DNA of 64,000 bases from JAYEPK01 sp048569615 (lineage in GTDB: Archaea; Thermoplasmatota; Penumbrarchaeia; Penumbrarchaeales; Penumbrarchaeaceae). Below are positions 16,355 to 24,169 of the stretch, one piece after another (the stretch's first letter is position 1; each line of letters opens with the position of its first letter). The stretch spans positions 5,752-69,751 of the forward strand of contig JBLIRK010000011.1 in assembly GCA_048569615.1 (NCBI GenBank), read 5' to 3'. The translations under genes and the position numbers were made by a program. A model generated the notes under the pieces. The model had not been told where the DNA came from, searched no databases, and saw nothing but the letters and a program-made list of their open reading frames with translations.

Positions 16355-16620
16355 AATTAAAGATTTTTTTCTTCTTATAATCCACAATAATCATTTATTT
16401 GCTTTCAAATTCATTATCGGTAGGGTAAATAATCATGCATCCCAAAATTGAGACTTTGCGTCGGAAAAGATTTCGTTTTTATGGATCTCTTATGATCCCG
16501 ATCAACGGGTATCATCACCTTATACTGCTTAAAGTATTAATTAATTATATAAAATCACAAGTTGATATGTAATGATATTTCTGGATTAAAAAGGGGAATG
16601 AAAAATGTCAATCATGAATG
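16355..16620. other. AT-rich convergent intergenic region, no gene seen
   Basis: This lies between the 3' ends of the PAS regulator and the radical SAM gene. A T-run (ATTTTTTTCTTCTT) at about 16361-16376 is a likely terminator for the regulator. Nothing else is recognised. Confidence 0.4.
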
Positions 16621-18099
16621 TCAGGACTTAACTACAATCCTTGTTACTTTCTGCAAATGATGACCGGTGATCGCCAATTCAATTGCTCTTGGGAATGATT
16701 TTTTTCTAATTAAAAGGGTTTTAATTAACAATTTCCAGTAAAAGAATCTTGAATTTGAAAGGATTCCGATTCTCCATAGACTCTGGATGAATGCCCTAAG
16801 ATATTCATATTGGAACTTAACTTTACTTTTTGGTCTGTAATATTTCAAGAACGTATCTATTCTTTTATAGTATTCTCTTGGGGAGTAGATTGTAGAAATG
16901 ATGTGCTTGTATCCGTCCTTCAATCTGTCTATTTCCATAGCAGGAATGAAATTTATCGTACCATCGGTGTTGGATCCAGATGATTCACCATGAAGTCTAT
17001 TTTCCATTTTCAAACGTTTCCAAAGAGTCGTCTCAGGAATTGCATTAAGAAGTCCCACCATAGCAGTTACTATTCCAGTCTCTTGTATGAAATCGATCTG
17101 GCTCTGGAAGATACTTTCAGTATCATTATCGAATCCTACGATGAATCCCCCCATAACCTCCATTCCACGTTTCTGGATGCTTCTGACCGATTCGACAAGG
17201 TCTCTTGCTACATTCTGAACTTTATTGCATTCCCTCAAACTTTCCATATTTGGCGTTTCTATACCCAGGAAAACCTTGGTAAAATTCGCTTCTACCATCC
17301 AATCCATTAATAATTCGTCATCTGCGAGGTCCATGCTGGCTTCCGTTAGGAATGTGAATGGATATCCGTGTTCCTTTTGCCATCTGATCAATCTGGGAAG
17401 CATTAATTTCACTTCTTTCTTGTTCCCTATGAAATTATCATCAACGAAGAAAACGGATTTTCTCCATCCCATTTCAAAAAGTCTATCAAGCTCTTGAATA
17501 ATTTGGTCAGGTGATTTGGTTCTTGGTATTCTACCATTTAGAAATGAAATATCGCAGAAATCGCAATTAAAAGGGCAACCTCTGGAATACTGAATCAACA
17601 TCGTTGTATATTTATTAGGGTTGATCAAAGTCCAGGATGGAATAGGAACGTTATTGATATCTGGTCTTACTTTCGATGTATATACCTTCTTCATTTCTCC
17701 AAGGTTAAGATCCCTTATAAAGGGGGGGAGGGTGATCTCCGCTTCATCTAGGACAAGGTGGTCGATCCCTTCAATCAGATTTGGCTGAGTGGTAAAAAGG
17801 GGACCACCAGCAACTATCTTCTTTCCCTTTGATTTGCACCTCATTACAACTTCCTTCACACTCTCCTTTTGCACCTCCATAGCACTTATGAATACCATGT
17901 CAGCCCATTCGATATCCTTTTCTTTCAGCTTCTCAACGTTCATATCAATAAGTTTGATCTTGAAATGATCGGGTAGGAGGGAGGAGACCGTTAATAGACC
18001 CAGGGGTGGAAAAGATGCTTTTTTATTTACATATTTCACCGCATACTTAAAGCTCCAAAAGGTATTGGGGTATTTCGGATAAATCATCAATATTTTCAT
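16621..18099 (-). CDS. B12-binding-domain radical SAM protein (DUF4070 / HpnP-like)
   Basis: The 492-residue protein has an N-terminal cobalamin-binding-type Rossmann domain (about 1-140), then the radical SAM core with SRGCPFNCDFCDISF: Cys175, Cys179 and Cys182 ligate the [4Fe-4S] cluster. The C-terminal part, SNTDGTINFIPAMEIDRLKD and YSPREYYKRIDTFLKYY, matches DUF4070. This architecture is shared with hopanoid methylase HpnP and with archaeal lipid-modifying radical SAM enzymes such as GDGT ring synthases, so lipid or natural-product methylation or cyclisation is a reasonable hypothesis, not a proof. The gene lies 14 bases after a cupin gene, suggesting an operon. It is AT-rich like the accessory region. 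Confidence 0.85.
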   Translation of the reverse strand: MKILMIYPKYPNTFWSFKYAVKYVNKKASFPPLGLLTVSSLLPDHFKIKLIDMNVEKLKEKDIEWADMVFISAMEVQKESVKEVVMRCKSKGKKIVAGGPLFTTQPNLIEGIDHLVLDEAEITLPPFIRDLNLGEMKKVYTSKVRPDINNVPIPSWTLINPNKYTTMLIQYSRGCPFNCDFCDISFLNGRIPRTKSPDQIIQELDRLFEMGWRKSVFFVDDNFIGNKKEVKLMLPRLIRWQKEHGYPFTFLTEASMDLADDELLMDWMVEANFTKVFLGIETPNMESLRECNKVQNVARDLVESVRSIQKRGMEVMGGFIVGFDNDTESIFQSQIDFIQETGIVTAMVGLLNAIPETTLWKRLKMENRLHGESSGSNTDGTINFIPAMEIDRLKDGYKHIISTIYSPREYYKRIDTFLKYYRPKSKVKFQYEYLRAFIQSLWRIGILSNSRFFYWKLLIKTLLIRKKSFPRAIELAITGHHLQKVTRIVVKS

Positions 18100-18113
18100 T
18101 TATATTCTTCCTA

Positions 18114-18428
18114 TTAATCATCGATCTGATTAATCGAGATGAGGACGAGCCTGCTGGTTGAAGTGGAGTATTTATGAGAACTTCCCATTGGTATCAATAT
18201 CATATCTCCTTCCTTAATCAATCTTGATTCATTTTCTATAGTGACCTCGCCCTTCCCTCTTACAATATAATATATTCTATCCTTTTGAGGATGGTTGAGA
18301 TTGGTAGTTCTTGAATTTGAATCGATGAGGAGTATAGTGGCCATTGTTTGACTTGTGATAATAGGTACTTCTCGAAATACAGATCCCATCTTGAATTGGT
18401 CATACTTTAGTACATCGATTATTTCCAT
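18114..18428 (-). CDS. Small cupin-domain protein
   Basis: The 104-residue protein is a single cupin beta-barrel. The motif region YYIVRGKGEVTIENESRLIK and EGDMILIPMGSSHKYSTS corresponds to cupin motifs 1 and 2; the usual metal-binding histidines are only partly present (His52 before the first motif and His86 in the second), so metal binding is uncertain. The start is supported by CGGTGAT seven bases upstream and a TATTTAT box about 40 nt upstream. It precedes the radical SAM gene by 14 bases on the same strand. It may be a binding or regulatory partner of that enzyme; such cupins are often sensors or isomerases. Confidence 0.75.
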   Translation of the reverse strand: MEIIDVLKYDQFKMGSVFREVPIITSQTMATILLIDSNSRTTNLNHPQKDRIYYIVRGKGEVTIENESRLIKEGDMILIPMGSSHKYSTSTSRLVLISINQIDD

Positions 18429-18786
18429 TTGTCAATCACCGAATGTTATTCATCAACTTCTCTGTAATGATAAATACCCTTTTCAAAATTTGATATAAAA
18501 TTGTTCAAAATTTCATACATAATATGTGCATTTCATACCAAATTTACATCTGATATCACTCTATCATGGGATTTCATCAATACCAACTAACTTCCTATTT
18601 TGTGCAGATAAAATTGCCGTTTACGACCACTTCGGATTAGCTCTAACATAATTTTTTCTTTTTCTCTTGGGATAACTTGGAATACACCAGTTCTATTCAA
18701 TAATATTCAGTTACTTGTTCTTTTATATCATTTTTGTTAATTAAGTGTACCATAATACTTTTGTTATCAGAATACAATGTCACATC

Positions 18787-19026
18787 ATGAAGAAAAGGGA
18801 TCTGGGATTATCTTGAAAACCTCATTCGGTATTTGTAATTTCATTTATCATAGGCATCCTACTCTGTTTGACAGGTGCAGTTATGATGTTCTTTGATATC
18901 GGACCCGATATTGTCAGGATTATATTCGGTATTCAGGGAATTACCGTAATAGTCACATCATCTTCATCTGGAATGATCTATAAATATTATGAGGAATACA
19001 AGAAAAAGACTAAAAATGATTTGTAA
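18787..19026 (+). pseudogene. Small two-helix membrane protein frame interrupted by TGA
   Basis: From the ATG at 18787 the frame reads MKKRDLGLS, then TGA at 18814-18816, then continues without further stops (KPHSVFVISFIIGILLCLTG and on) to TAA at 19024. The remainder predicts two membrane helices and a Lys-rich tail YKYYEEYKKKTKNDL. A box A-like ATAATACT lies about 35 nt before the ATG. No start codon follows the TGA before the middle of the first helix. TGA is a normal stop elsewhere in the window, so the simplest reading is a recently broken gene or a sequencing error. The rest of 18429-18786 shows only AT-rich promoter-like sequence. Confidence 0.4.
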
Positions 19027-19154
19027 ATTGACCATTTATTGCCATTTTCCGGCCATTAAAGGAATTCGTACGGAACCTTGTATTCCTTTCCCTGCCTTGA
19101 ATGATTCTGCATATATGACCAAACACAATAAATAATCCGATGCGATGCGGTAAA

Positions 19155-19892
19155 ATGATGGATTGGATAATGGCGGTCCTTGCAATCGGAATTACAATAT
19201 TCATTCATGAGCTTGGTCATCTCATTGCGGGGAAGAGGAAAGGCATCCCTATCTCCACATTCTCATTGGGTTTTGGTCCAAGGCTCGTTGGTTTCAGAAG
19301 GGCAGATACCGACTATAGATTGTCCTTGATACCTCTGGGTGGATTTGTAATACCCAAAATGAAGGATATGGAAGATTTTCATTCGATCCCTGTTAGTAGC
19401 AGGGTTGCTTTCTCACTTGGAGGGCCAATGATGAATATTGTTTTCGCCCTGGTCCTGCTATCGATATTCGATGTTATCACATTCGGACTGACACCTATGA
19501 ACTTGATGATCCTCCCATTTATTCAGATTGCATCTTTTTTTGTATCGATAGCCACTGCATATGCAACAATACTGACTGATATAGGGAGCATTTCCGGAAT
19601 AGTAGGTATGGCATCCGAGGGAGGGACATTCATTTCCGGAAGCTTCATGAAGTTCATCTTTTTCATGATCCTTATCAATATGAACCTAGCAGTGTTCAAC
19701 CTTCTTCCTATACCAGTACTAGACGGTGGGAAAATTGTTATGGCTCTTCTCGAGAAGATCAGTCTACGGACCAGAAAGGCACAAGTTCCCATTACTATTG
19801 CTAGCTTGGTCTTAATAATTGGATTAATGTTCTTCACGACGATCATGGATGTAATTGGTCTACTCAATGGAGATCTGTTTACAACCTGGTGA
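19155..19892 (+). CDS. Site-2 protease family (M50) membrane metalloprotease
   Basis: The protein (245 residues from ATG 19155) begins with a membrane helix containing HELGH (His18, Glu19, His22), the zinc site of M50 proteases. A second motif, LPIPVLDGGK, supplies the third ligand Asp190. Four hydrophobic segments are present. A PDZ domain is absent, so it belongs to the short RseP/SpoIVFB-like class; such enzymes release transcription factors or clean up signal peptides by cutting within the membrane. An AATAAATAAT box about 25-30 nt upstream favours ATG 19155/19158 over an upstream ATG at 19140. It is one of three intramembrane protease homologues in the window. Confidence 0.88.
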   Translation: MMDWIMAVLAIGITIFIHELGHLIAGKRKGIPISTFSLGFGPRLVGFRRADTDYRLSLIPLGGFVIPKMKDMEDFHSIPVSSRVAFSLGGPMMNIVFALVLLSIFDVITFGLTPMNLMILPFIQIASFFVSIATAYATILTDIGSISGIVGMASEGGTFISGSFMKFIFFMILINMNLAVFNLLPIPVLDGGKIVMALLEKISLRTRKAQVPITIASLVLIIGLMFFTTIMDVIGLLNGDLFTTW

Positions 19893-19939
19893 TGGAGCAA
19901 TCTATCTTTCTTCTCTCGGCCATTCAGGGAAACGTGGTA

Positions 19940-20149
19940 TTACCTAAAAATGGGTGCAAATAATTTTCCACCGCATTGTGGGCAGATTCCATCCTTTGCT
20001 TTTTTATTCGTCCTGATACACGACGTGCATATCCATTTTCTGCATTCCCTGCATTTCATCGGTGATGTGAAGTCCATGTTGATCCGCCCCACTCTGTGGG
20101 GGCTCCCGCACAGGGAGCAGGAATGATCGATCCTGGCGAGCATGACCAT
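19940..20149 (-). CDS. 8-Cys zinc-binding protein, paralogue B
   Basis: The 69-residue protein carries C-x2-C pairs at 11/14, 33/36, 41/44 and 56/59, identical in position to paralogue A at 11870-12073. Shared text includes MKCRECRKWICTSC and CPQCGGKLFAP. It lacks a signal peptide or membrane helix, so it is cytosolic. Convergent with the site-2 protease gene at 19892, it is transcribed in the same direction as the thrombospondin-3-repeat gene upstream of it, with 67 bases between. Two zinc sites are expected. Function unknown; the conservation of the cysteine frame shows both copies are under selection or recently duplicated. Confidence 0.72.
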   Translation of the reverse strand: MVMLARIDHSCSLCGSPHRVGRINMDFTSPMKCRECRKWICTSCIRTNKKAKDGICPQCGGKLFAPIFR

Positions 20150-20215
20150 GTTTCTAAATTGATCTCATTACTGAAAATATTTCCTCTCCCGGCCGGTTGA
20201 AGAAAAATGATGCCT

Positions 20216-21700
20216 TCAACTATTCCCCACATCATCGGAGGAAATTCTCCCCTTCTCACTTTGGCCCTTTCCATGTTTAGCGATCATTGCATAGGATGTT
20301 GTTCCCAATGCCAGAATTAGCAATAATGCAATAATAATGGCAACGATGAGATAGAGGGATATTGAATCCTTTTCCTCTTCTTTCCATTTATCGGGATCAT
20401 CAGGATATCCATCAAGTTTCAGGCCTGTTGTTGAATCGGTCTCGTTCTTACCGGGATTCCAGGCATCAGGGTATCCGTCACCATCGGTATCGACCGATGC
20501 CGCCGGGTCCGTGGGGAATTTATCTCCCCGATCGCCTGTGCCATCCCTGTCCGTGTCCTTCCACTCCTTAGGATCGAGCTGGAATTCGTCGCTGTTGTCA
20601 TAGTGGCCGTCCCCGTCGGAATCCACCCATTCATCGGGGTCCAGGGGTAATTGATCGATGTTGTCACCAACTCCATCCCCGTCAGTATCTTTCCATTCAG
20701 ATGGATCATCGGGGAAATCATCAATATTGTCTCCCCATCCATCCTTATCAGTATCCTTCCACTCATTCGGGTTCTGTGGGAAGACATCACCATTGTCTCC
20801 GACTCCATCCCCGTCAGTGTCGCTCCACTCCGATGAATTATCCGGAAATGCATCCGAATTATCCCCGAATCCGTCACCATCGGTATCGTTCCACTCCGAC
20901 GGGTCCTCTGGAAACTTGTCCCGACTATCAACGAAACCGTCACCGTCGGAGTCCCTTTCAACTATGTAGTAACTGTTCATGGAAAAGAAATACAAATGAA
21001 CAATTATCCGGTCGACCTCATAGACAATGCTTCCATTCATCCAGTGAAATCCTGGTTCAGTTGCCTCATCTATTGAGATTATGGTCGTATTGGAAAATGA
21101 TAAGACATCGGGATCTGGTGCTATCTCCAATCCTTCCGGAAGGAAGGACCATCGATGTGCTTCGGGCAGGAAATCGTAATGGACCTCGAAGGAATGAAGT
21201 ACGATATCCTTGTCAGAAACGGAATTGGCAGAGATATTGTAGATCAAGGAAACAGTAGCACCCTGCTCCCACCCCCTGTACCATTGCGAACATTGAATGC
21301 CGACTTCTGTTTTGTATGGTATGTCAAGTGAAGTATCTATGTAGATATCATAATTGATGGTGCAGTTTTTATTCCCGATATTTTTCCATATGAAATAGTA
21401 ATTTCCCGGTTCGTCTATCTGGATTTGACCGACGAACTCGCTCACATCGGTTGCCTTGAGGATCACATTGTCCATTTCGTCAGTGACGATAAAATCGATT
21501 TTATGGAAGGAGAGCCTTACATTCCACATTATGTCTATTGTCGAATTCTTCTCCAAGTTGTTCTGAACGTATTCGTAGGATGAATTCGGTCCAATGACAA
21601 CCACTCCGCCGTAAACATATTCCTCCGCTTCCACGGGATGATAAATGACCAGCAATGGAATGAGAAGTATAGCTGTAATTAATTCACAATTGAAATCCAT
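20216..21700 (-). CDS. Secreted thrombospondin type 3-like calcium-binding repeat protein
   Basis: The 494-residue protein has a signal peptide (about 1-26), a beta-rich N-terminal domain (about 30-245), then about eight tandem units of roughly 24 residues with the pattern D-T-D-G-D-G-x-G-D-N-x-D-x-F-P-x-D-P-S-E-W, for example DTDGDGVGDNGDVFP. These are thrombospondin type 3-like repeats that wrap Ca2+ ions. A transmembrane helix near residues 445-470 and a basic/polar tail anchor it. Such repeats form stiff stalks that hold a ligand-binding head away from the cell. The head is not recognised. The gene is intermediate in composition between the accessory region and the core genome. Confidence 0.85.
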   Translation of the reverse strand: MDFNCELITAILLIPLLVIYHPVEAEEYVYGGVVVIGPNSSYEYVQNNLEKNSTIDIMWNVRLSFHKIDFIVTDEMDNVILKATDVSEFVGQIQIDEPGNYYFIWKNIGNKNCTINYDIYIDTSLDIPYKTEVGIQCSQWYRGWEQGATVSLIYNISANSVSDKDIVLHSFEVHYDFLPEAHRWSFLPEGLEIAPDPDVLSFSNTTIISIDEATEPGFHWMNGSIVYEVDRIIVHLYFFSMNSYYIVERDSDGDGFVDSRDKFPEDPSEWNDTDGDGFGDNSDAFPDNSSEWSDTDGDGVGDNGDVFPQNPNEWKDTDKDGWGDNIDDFPDDPSEWKDTDGDGVGDNIDQLPLDPDEWVDSDGDGHYDNSDEFQLDPKEWKDTDRDGTGDRGDKFPTDPAASVDTDGDGYPDAWNPGKNETDSTTGLKLDGYPDDPDKWKEEEKDSISLYLIVAIIIALLLILALGTTSYAMIAKHGKGQSEKGRISSDDVGNS

Positions 21701-21878
21701 CCACGGTCCCCTTTTCTTTCATCTCAAGTTTTTCGGAATATCACATCTTCAAGGCAATGTCAAGTACCGCCTCGAATCCCATTTTAACCTTTTGACCATC
21801 CTGCTAGCTCTGCTAGTGGAAAAAATCCGTTCGAAAATTCCAAAGGATGGGTTTTAATTATTCAAGCTGCAATAATGC

Positions 21879-22955
21879 ATGTTGCCCGCCGAGGTGGAAT
21901 GTCCGAACTGCGGAGCAGAGCTGCTCTTCGATGCTTCAAAGCAGGGGATGAAATGCGAATACTGCGGCTCCGAGCTTGATATCGAAACCGAGGAGGAGGC
22001 GGTTCTTGAAAGGGACTTCTTCTCGGCTCCCAAGGAGACCGGATGGGACATGGAGGTTTCTACCTTCAACTGCACCGGATGCGGTGCTTCCATCACATCA
22101 TCCACCGAGATAACTGGACAGTGCCCCTTCTGCGGATCAACTTACGTCAAAGGGAAAGGGGAGCTCAAAAGGGTCATCAGACCCGAATACGTGGTTCCCT
22201 TCAAGATCGACAAAGTGAGGGCGGAATCCGTTTTCGATGAATGGATAGGAAAGGGCTGGTTCAGGCCCACCGATCTGAAGAAGCTCAAGAAGCTGGACAA
22301 CATAAAGGGTATATACATCCCATTCTGGACATACGACTGCAATACCTTCTCGACCTGGACGGCCCAGAGCGGTTATTATTACTACGAGACCGAGACATAC
22401 TCAACATACGAGAACGGGAAGCATGTAACGAGGACCAGACAAGTGAGAAAGACCAGATGGTTGCCTTCCGCCGGGACTAGGCAGGACGTCTACGACGATG
22501 TCCTGATCCTTGCTTCAAGGGGTCTGGAGAGGAAACTCGTCGAGGAGATATATCCATTCAGACTGGGGGAGCTCGTTTCCTACAAGCCGGAGTACTTCAG
22601 CGGATGGCTTGCGGAGGAGTATTCACTTGACGTCCACGAGGGGTGGACCACTGCGAAATCAAAGGTAAGGAGTGCGGAGTACAAAAAGTGCGCAAACGAT
22701 GTTCCGGGGGACACCCACCGCTTCCTCAACGTCCATACGGCATTCTCGAACATGACCTACAAGCACATCCTGCTCCCTATATGGACCGCGGCATACCGCT
22801 ACAAAGGGGAGCTCTACCATTTTCTTGTGAACGGTCAAACCGGAGAGGTCCGGGGAGAGAAGCCGTGGTCATGGATCAAGATCGGTATCGCAGCGGGGGC
22901 AGGCCTTGCAACGGCTCTGTTGATAATCCTCCTTTATCTGCTCACAATTGGTTAG
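21879..22955 (+). CDS. Double zinc-ribbon protein with C-terminal membrane anchor
   Basis: The 358-residue protein opens with two zinc ribbons: CPNCGAELLFD with CEYCGSELD, and CTGCGASITSS with CPFCGSTYV. A mixed alpha/beta region follows, with YIPFWTYDC, a Tyr-rich turn, and ILLPIWTAAYRYKGELYHFL, and one membrane helix lies at about 333-355. This is a known uncharacterised family, often mis-annotated as primosomal protein N' or TFIIB-like because of the ribbons. The box A TTTTAATTA at 21852-21860 is 23 nt before the ATG, so the message is probably leaderless. GC content rises here, marking the right edge of the accessory region. Function unknown; the ribbons are probably cytoplasmic. Confidence 0.7.
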   Translation: MLPAEVECPNCGAELLFDASKQGMKCEYCGSELDIETEEEAVLERDFFSAPKETGWDMEVSTFNCTGCGASITSSTEITGQCPFCGSTYVKGKGELKRVIRPEYVVPFKIDKVRAESVFDEWIGKGWFRPTDLKKLKKLDNIKGIYIPFWTYDCNTFSTWTAQSGYYYYETETYSTYENGKHVTRTRQVRKTRWLPSAGTRQDVYDDVLILASRGLERKLVEEIYPFRLGELVSYKPEYFSGWLAEEYSLDVHEGWTTAKSKVRSAEYKKCANDVPGDTHRFLNVHTAFSNMTYKHILLPIWTAAYRYKGELYHFLVNGQTGEVRGEKPWSWIKIGIAAGAGLATALLIILLYLLTIG

Positions 22956-22993
22956 AAAGGCAGAGGCTGTTGCTCATCCCCTGAACCGGACTT

Positions 22994-23557
22994 TCACTTT
23001 AGGTCCAATCCCATCTGCCGGGCATTGGGGCATCTGTACCTCGCCATGCAGTGTATACAGGCGATCTTAGGGAATATCACCAAGATCCTGAAGAGCATCA
23101 GCAGGACCACGGCTGTCAGAAGCAGAAACGGGAGAAACTGGAAATCTATAATCAATCCCGGAATGATCGCCGGAACGGGAATGATAAGGGCGGCCATGTA
23201 AAGGTTGTTAGGGCTCAGGATTCCCTTGCTCCTCTTTTCGAATTCCTCCAGCGGCCTCTCCATCACGGAGCCTCTTGAGATCTTGTTCAGCCCCGAGATG
23301 CATATCCCCTCCTTCATCCTGTGATATACACAGCTGGGACACACGGTAATTGGCATCAGGACATACATCTGGATCATGGCGAAGGTAAAATAGACCAAGC
23401 CGATGATGTAGCTGTATTCGAAGAATGAGTATGCGATCGTTATACCCAATCCGCCGAGAATGTAGTGAACGATGGTGATCCCGTCGTAAAGTATGATGCT
23501 GGATAAGGGATATGATTTGTATAGCTCCTGCTCGCTCCCTTTCCGGTTCTTGCTCAT
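22994..23557 (-). CDS. Four-helix membrane protein with cysteine pairs
   Basis: From ATG 23557 (an upstream TTG at 23572 is less likely, because a TAAATAAT box lies about 28 nt before the ATG) the protein has 187 residues and four predicted membrane helices arranged as two pairs. Cysteine motifs lie at membrane borders: VCPSCVYHRMKEGICIS after the second helix and CIHCMARYRCPNARQMGLDL at the C-terminus. The clustered Cys/His residues suggest metal or cluster binding or redox chemistry at the cytoplasmic face. I have seen similar proteins annotated only as hypothetical. It is convergent with the zinc-ribbon gene; the stops are 38 bases apart. Confidence 0.6.
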   Translation of the reverse strand: MSKNRKGSEQELYKSYPLSSIILYDGITIVHYILGGLGITIAYSFFEYSYIIGLVYFTFAMIQMYVLMPITVCPSCVYHRMKEGICISGLNKISRGSVMERPLEEFEKRSKGILSPNNLYMAALIIPVPAIIPGLIIDFQFLPFLLLTAVVLLMLFRILVIFPKIACIHCMARYRCPNARQMGLDLK

Positions 23558-23715
23558 GCCGATAATATCCAAGCGGATGTATTATTTATTTTTCTAGGTC
23601 TCATAATGATCTGCTCATGTCAGGTTCTCCGCCTATGAAACCTGTGAAATTCAATTGATGATCTTTAGTGATCGGAGAGAAATTGTGTTTGGTTGTTTAG
23701 TGCGTGGGCAGTAAC
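23558..23715. other. Intergenic region, no gene seen
   Basis: Upstream region of the four-helix protein gene, holding its TATA-like box near 23582-23592. No other feature is recognised. Confidence 0.4.
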
Positions 23716-23800
23716 CTTTGACAAAGTCTATAATTGACGACATTTCTTTGTCAAAGATCAAGATCAAAACGAAATAAACATCAATTAATTCGTTTTGATC
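23716..23800. repeat. Two perfect inverted repeats downstream of tRNA-Leu
   Basis: First pair: CTTTGACAAAG (23716-23726) and CTTTGTCAAAG (23746-23756), 11 of 11. Second pair: GATCAAAACGAA (23762-23773) and TTCGTTTTGATC (23789-23800), 12 of 12. Both can form hairpins or serve as protein-binding palindromes. They lie 3' of the tRNA on its strand. Confidence 0.7.
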
Positions 23801-23818
23801 GGGTATAATTATAATCAA

Positions 23819-23866
23819 GCACCATTTCCTGCGAACAATAATTAATTGACGAAAGAGAAATGGTGC
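23819..23866. repeat. Perfect 10-bp inverted repeat overlapping the tRNA 3' end
   Basis: GCACCATTTC (23819-23828) and GAAATGGTGC (23857-23866). The right arm includes the complement of the tRNA 3' CCA, so the transcript downstream could pair with the tRNA terminus until it is trimmed. Confidence 0.6.
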
Positions 23867-23947
23867 GAGGGCTGTGATTTGAACACAGGAACCACTAAGG
23901 ACTAGACCCTCAATCTAGCGCCGTTGACCAAGCTAAGCTACCCTCGC
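23861..23947 (-). tRNA. tRNA-Leu(GAG) with encoded CCA
   Basis: On the minus strand the acceptor arms are GCGAGGG and CCCTCGC with discriminator A, followed by an encoded CCA (23861-23863). The D-arm contains TTAGCTTGGTCAAC. The anticodon arm is CTAGA-TTGAGGG-TCTAG, giving anticodon GAG for leucine codons CUC/CUU. A variable arm TCCTTAGTGGTTC marks it as a class II tRNA, and the T-arm is CTGTG-TTCAAAT-CACAG. All stems pair. No intron is seen. Its position just after rpo3 on the same strand recalls archaea (for example haloarchaea) where a tRNA-Leu sits between rpoD and the L18e-L13-S9 genes; those ribosomal genes are missing here. Confidence 0.93.
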
Positions 23948-24116
23948 ACGGATTGGTGGTTTTTGGCGGATGTTTGGTCCCCAATATCCGCCCGATGCTT
24001 GGTCAACGGGGACCGGGTTGAGGCATACCTGCCTCAACCTCAGCTGAATCCGAAGGATTCAGCGAGATTGACCAAGCTAAGCTACCCTCGCACGGATTGG
24101 TGGTTTTTGGCGGATG
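23924..24116. repeat. 49-bp perfect direct repeat: the tRNA-Leu 5' part and its upstream region duplicated
   Basis: Bases 23924-23972 and 24068-24116 are identical over 49 positions, 144 bp apart. The copy contains the first 24 nt of tRNA-Leu (acceptor 5' strand and part of the D-arm) plus 25 nt upstream. The second copy has no anticodon, T-arm or 3' acceptor strand, so it is a tRNA fragment. Confidence 0.9.
23976..24077 (-). ncRNA. Candidate structured RNA between the tRNA-Leu copies
   Basis: Four perfect inverted repeats are packed in about 100 bases. They are GGTTGAGGCA / TGCCTCAACC (24016-24039, 4-base loop), GCTGAATCC / GGATTCAGC (24043-24063, 3-base loop), GGTCCCC / GGGGACC (23976-24014) and GCTTGGTCAA (23997-24006) with TTGACCAAGC (24068-24077). 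The last pair encloses the first two as a multi-branch junction and threads through the loop of the third, so a pseudoknot or a switch is possible. The strand is assumed from the neighbouring genes. It is not a known class to me. Confidence 0.4.
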
Positions 24117-24118
24117 CT

Positions 24119-24169
24119 CCGGTCAAGTGGAGACCTGACCGGCATATGGGACGTATTCCAAAGGAATAC
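24119..24169 (-). terminator. Two hairpins directly after rpo3
   Basis: GTATTCC / GGAATAC (24153-24169, loop of 3) begins at the base next to the rpo3 stop codon; CCGGTCA / TGACCGG (24119-24142) follows. They may end or process the ribosomal-protein/rpo3 message ahead of the tRNA. Confidence 0.45.

Noticed and set aside
12407..18816. Reassignment of TGA to a sense codon, suggested by two in-frame TGAs
   Set aside because: TGA is the natural stop of many intact genes here (for example the NuoE-like and hydrogenase small-subunit genes), and both cases lie in decaying AT-rich sequence.
20420..20960. A regularly spaced DNA repeat that could suggest a CRISPR array
   Set aside because: The units are about 72 bp, diverged, and encode thrombospondin-3-like protein repeats; there are no conserved repeats with unique spacers and no cas genes.
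24068..24116. A second tRNA gene upstream of tRNA-Leu
   Set aside because: Only the first 24 nt of the tRNA are present; no anticodon arm, T-arm or 3' acceptor strand follows.
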